A program made the position numbers and the translations under genes. From Planctomycetaceae bacterium (GTDB lineage: Bacteria; Planctomycetota; Phycisphaerae; Phycisphaerales; UBA1924): DNA of 64,000 bases. Positions 63,103 through 64,000 of this stretch are shown in pieces. Every line of letters begins with the position of its first letter. The first letter of the stretch is position 1. Below the pieces are notes generated by a model. It worked only from the letters and a program-made list of their open reading frames with translations. It made no database searches and was not told the origin of the DNA. The stretch covers positions 1-64,000 of the forward strand of contig JAIYDA010000001.1 in assembly GCA_027487735.1 (NCBI GenBank), written 5' to 3'.

Positions 63103-63429
63103 ATGTACGCGATCATCGAAGAGTCGGGCAGTCAGCGTCGGGTGCAAAAGGGCGACGAGTTCCTCATCGACCTGTGGCGCGAGGGCGAAGCCCAGGTGGG
63201 CGCGAGCATGTTCTTTGAGAAGGTCCTCGTGGTGGGCACCCTTGGTGGCGACACCAAGATGGGCGCTCCCTACGTCGCTAGCGCGAAGGTCTCGGCTGAG
63301 GTTGTCGAGCCCATGGTGAAGGGCGAGAAGGTGCACATCCAGAAGTTCCGCGACAAGAAGACCTGGAAGAAGAAGACGGGCCACCGCCAGCGATACACGC
63401 TGGTGAAGGTGACCGAGATCACGGCCTAA
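63103..63429 (+). CDS. rplU: 50S ribosomal protein L21
   Basis: The 108-residue product is full-length L21: MYAIIEESGSQRRVQKGDEF, the KMGAPYVASAKVSAEVVE strand region and the basic C-terminus KTWKKKTGHRQRYTLVKVTE. It binds 23S rRNA in the large subunit. ATG 63103 follows CGGAG by 7 bases. rpmA (L27), its usual partner, does not follow; a terminator and ruvC do. Confidence 0.96.
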   Translation: MYAIIEESGSQRRVQKGDEFLIDLWREGEAQVGASMFFEKVLVVGTLGGDTKMGAPYVASAKVSAEVVEPMVKGEKVHIQKFRDKKTWKKKTGHRQRYTLVKVTEITA

Positions 63430-63528
63430 GAAGGCGGCCTCACAGGCAGGCATGAGAGGCTGGCTTGATGCCTCTCGAGGCAACGCCCAGCTCACAGCCC
63501 CGAGCAAAGCTCCTGATTTCCCTCACAG

Positions 63529-63556
63529 CGCCCCGCACCCCGGGGCGTTGTTCTTT
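63529..63556 (+). terminator. Rho-independent terminator of rplU
   Basis: CGCCCC (63529-63534), loop GCACCC, then C and GGGGCG (63542-63547), followed by TTGTTCTTT. It lies 100 bases after the rplU stop codon. The rest of 63430-63654 shows no gene, only a twofold CGCTTTGCTGCTTT repeat. Confidence 0.6.
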
Positions 63557-63654
63557 CCCATCGCGTGCCTCGCGACAGTGCGATTTATCGCTTTGCTGCT
63601 TTCCCGCTTTGCTGCTTTACTGCTTGTCCTCCCTTCCCACCGATACCCTCCTCC

Positions 63655-64000
63655 ATGCGCGTGCTGGGCATCGATCCTGGGTTGCGAGTGACGGGCTACG
63701 CCTGCGTGCGAGGCGGGGCGGGGCGTGCCCAGCTTGTGGAGGCAGGGGTCATTCGCCTGCTCGCAAAGCCAGCCGACAGCGACGATTGCACCATGCTGGG
63801 GGGCAGCGTGGCGGCACGCCTCGTGCGGCTGGATGCGGAGCTCTCGACCATTCTCGATCGGGTGCGGCCTTCAGCGGTGGCGATCGAGGGCCTGTTTGCA
63901 CACCGCGCGCACCCGGCAACAGCGATGGTGATGGGACACACACGGGGGGTGCTGGTGCGGTGCGTGCATGCGCGGGGCATCAAACTGCTGGAGCTCAAGC
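63655..64000 (+). CDS. ruvC: crossover junction endonuclease RuvC (5' part)
   Basis: The frame is cut by the right edge after 115 codons. The N-terminus MRVLGIDPGLRVTGYACV contains the first catalytic Asp of the RNase H-like fold, and VAIEGLF contains the next acidic residue. RuvC resolves Holliday junctions as a dimer with RuvAB. The sequence up to HARGIKLLELK fits the family throughout. Confidence 0.9.
   Translation, partial: MRVLGIDPGLRVTGYACVRGGAGRAQLVEAGVIRLLAKPADSDDCTMLGGSVAARLVRLDAELSTILDRVRPSAVAIEGLFAHRAHPATAMVMGHTRGVLVRCVHARGIKLLELK

Noticed and set aside
1-64000. CRISPR arrays
   Set aside because: The tandem repeats present have 12-15 bp units with no spacers; no array of 24-40 bp repeats with unique spacers was found.

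Overview
The window is a high-GC chromosomal segment from a planctomycete, most likely class Phycisphaerae (Phycisphaerales). The main evidence is several features typical of that group: secreted proteins ending in a GC-type dockerin (paired DFNxDGLFPDD calcium loops and a final Cys), an ECF sigma factor next to a Ser/Thr kinase with WD40 repeats, a TPR protein carrying RNA polymerase alpha-CTD domains, and an alternative complex III operon joined to a caa3-type oxidase. This assignment rests on gene content, not on a 16S gene. Very long antisense open frames are common here because of the GC content; I treat them as shadows.

Positions 1-3 kb hold housekeeping genes: the end of an unknown gene, rbfA, tRNA-His, a methyltransferase, a NifU-type scaffold gene and tmRNA (ssrA, tag AERNYALAA). 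Positions 3-6.5 kb carry two tandem secreted VCBS/FG-GAP repeat proteins, with a third relative at 61.2-62.9 kb. Positions 6.7-17.4 kb hold a mixed set: a PhnP-like MBL hydrolase, a glycogen debranching enzyme, a UDP-GlcNAc 2-epimerase, an HDOD protein, the TPR/alpha-CTD protein, a porin, an SDR enzyme, a small conserved protein and a nucleotide-sugar epimerase. Positions 17.5-24 kb hold two dockerin-tailed secreted proteins on either side of an unrecognised gene; one of the two is a subtilase-like protein whose predicted catalytic Asp is Asn.

At 24.17 kb a tRNA-Glu is followed by a strong terminator. A decayed copy of the tRNA 3' end plus this terminator lies 9.2 kb away at 33.45 kb. Between them are a collagen-like surface protein and an M12B-type metalloprotease (probably one transcript), divergent from an ECF sigma factor and its WD40 receptor-like kinase. 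This looks like an accessory block, although no integrase is visible. Positions 33.5-41.5 kb hold an ABC exporter, a possible glycosyltransferase, a zinc-ribbon membrane protein, an O-GlcNAc-transferase-like TPR glycosyltransferase, a DUF1015 protein and a DUF4126 membrane protein.

Positions 41.6-58.65 kb are one long minus-strand respiratory locus: actABCDEF (alternative complex III), a small His-rich membrane protein, a SCO copper chaperone, oxidase subunits II (with fused cytochrome c), I, III and IV, and an unknown membrane protein. The heme A synthase gene ctaA diverges from it across an AT-rich region with an operator-like inverted repeat. Electrons would pass from quinol through ActB iron-sulfur clusters and ActA/ActE hemes to CtaC and then to the CtaD oxygen-reducing site. 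Several subunits carry unusual histidine-rich tails. The window ends with a secreted protein with a PEP-CTERM-like tail, the third VCBS protein, rplU with a clear promoter and terminator, and the start of ruvC.

Non-coding features worth attention are two related ~250-bp purine/pyrimidine palindromic elements, each between convergent gene ends (21.75 and 39.18 kb), and several 12-15 bp tandem repeats that start at or near gene ends.
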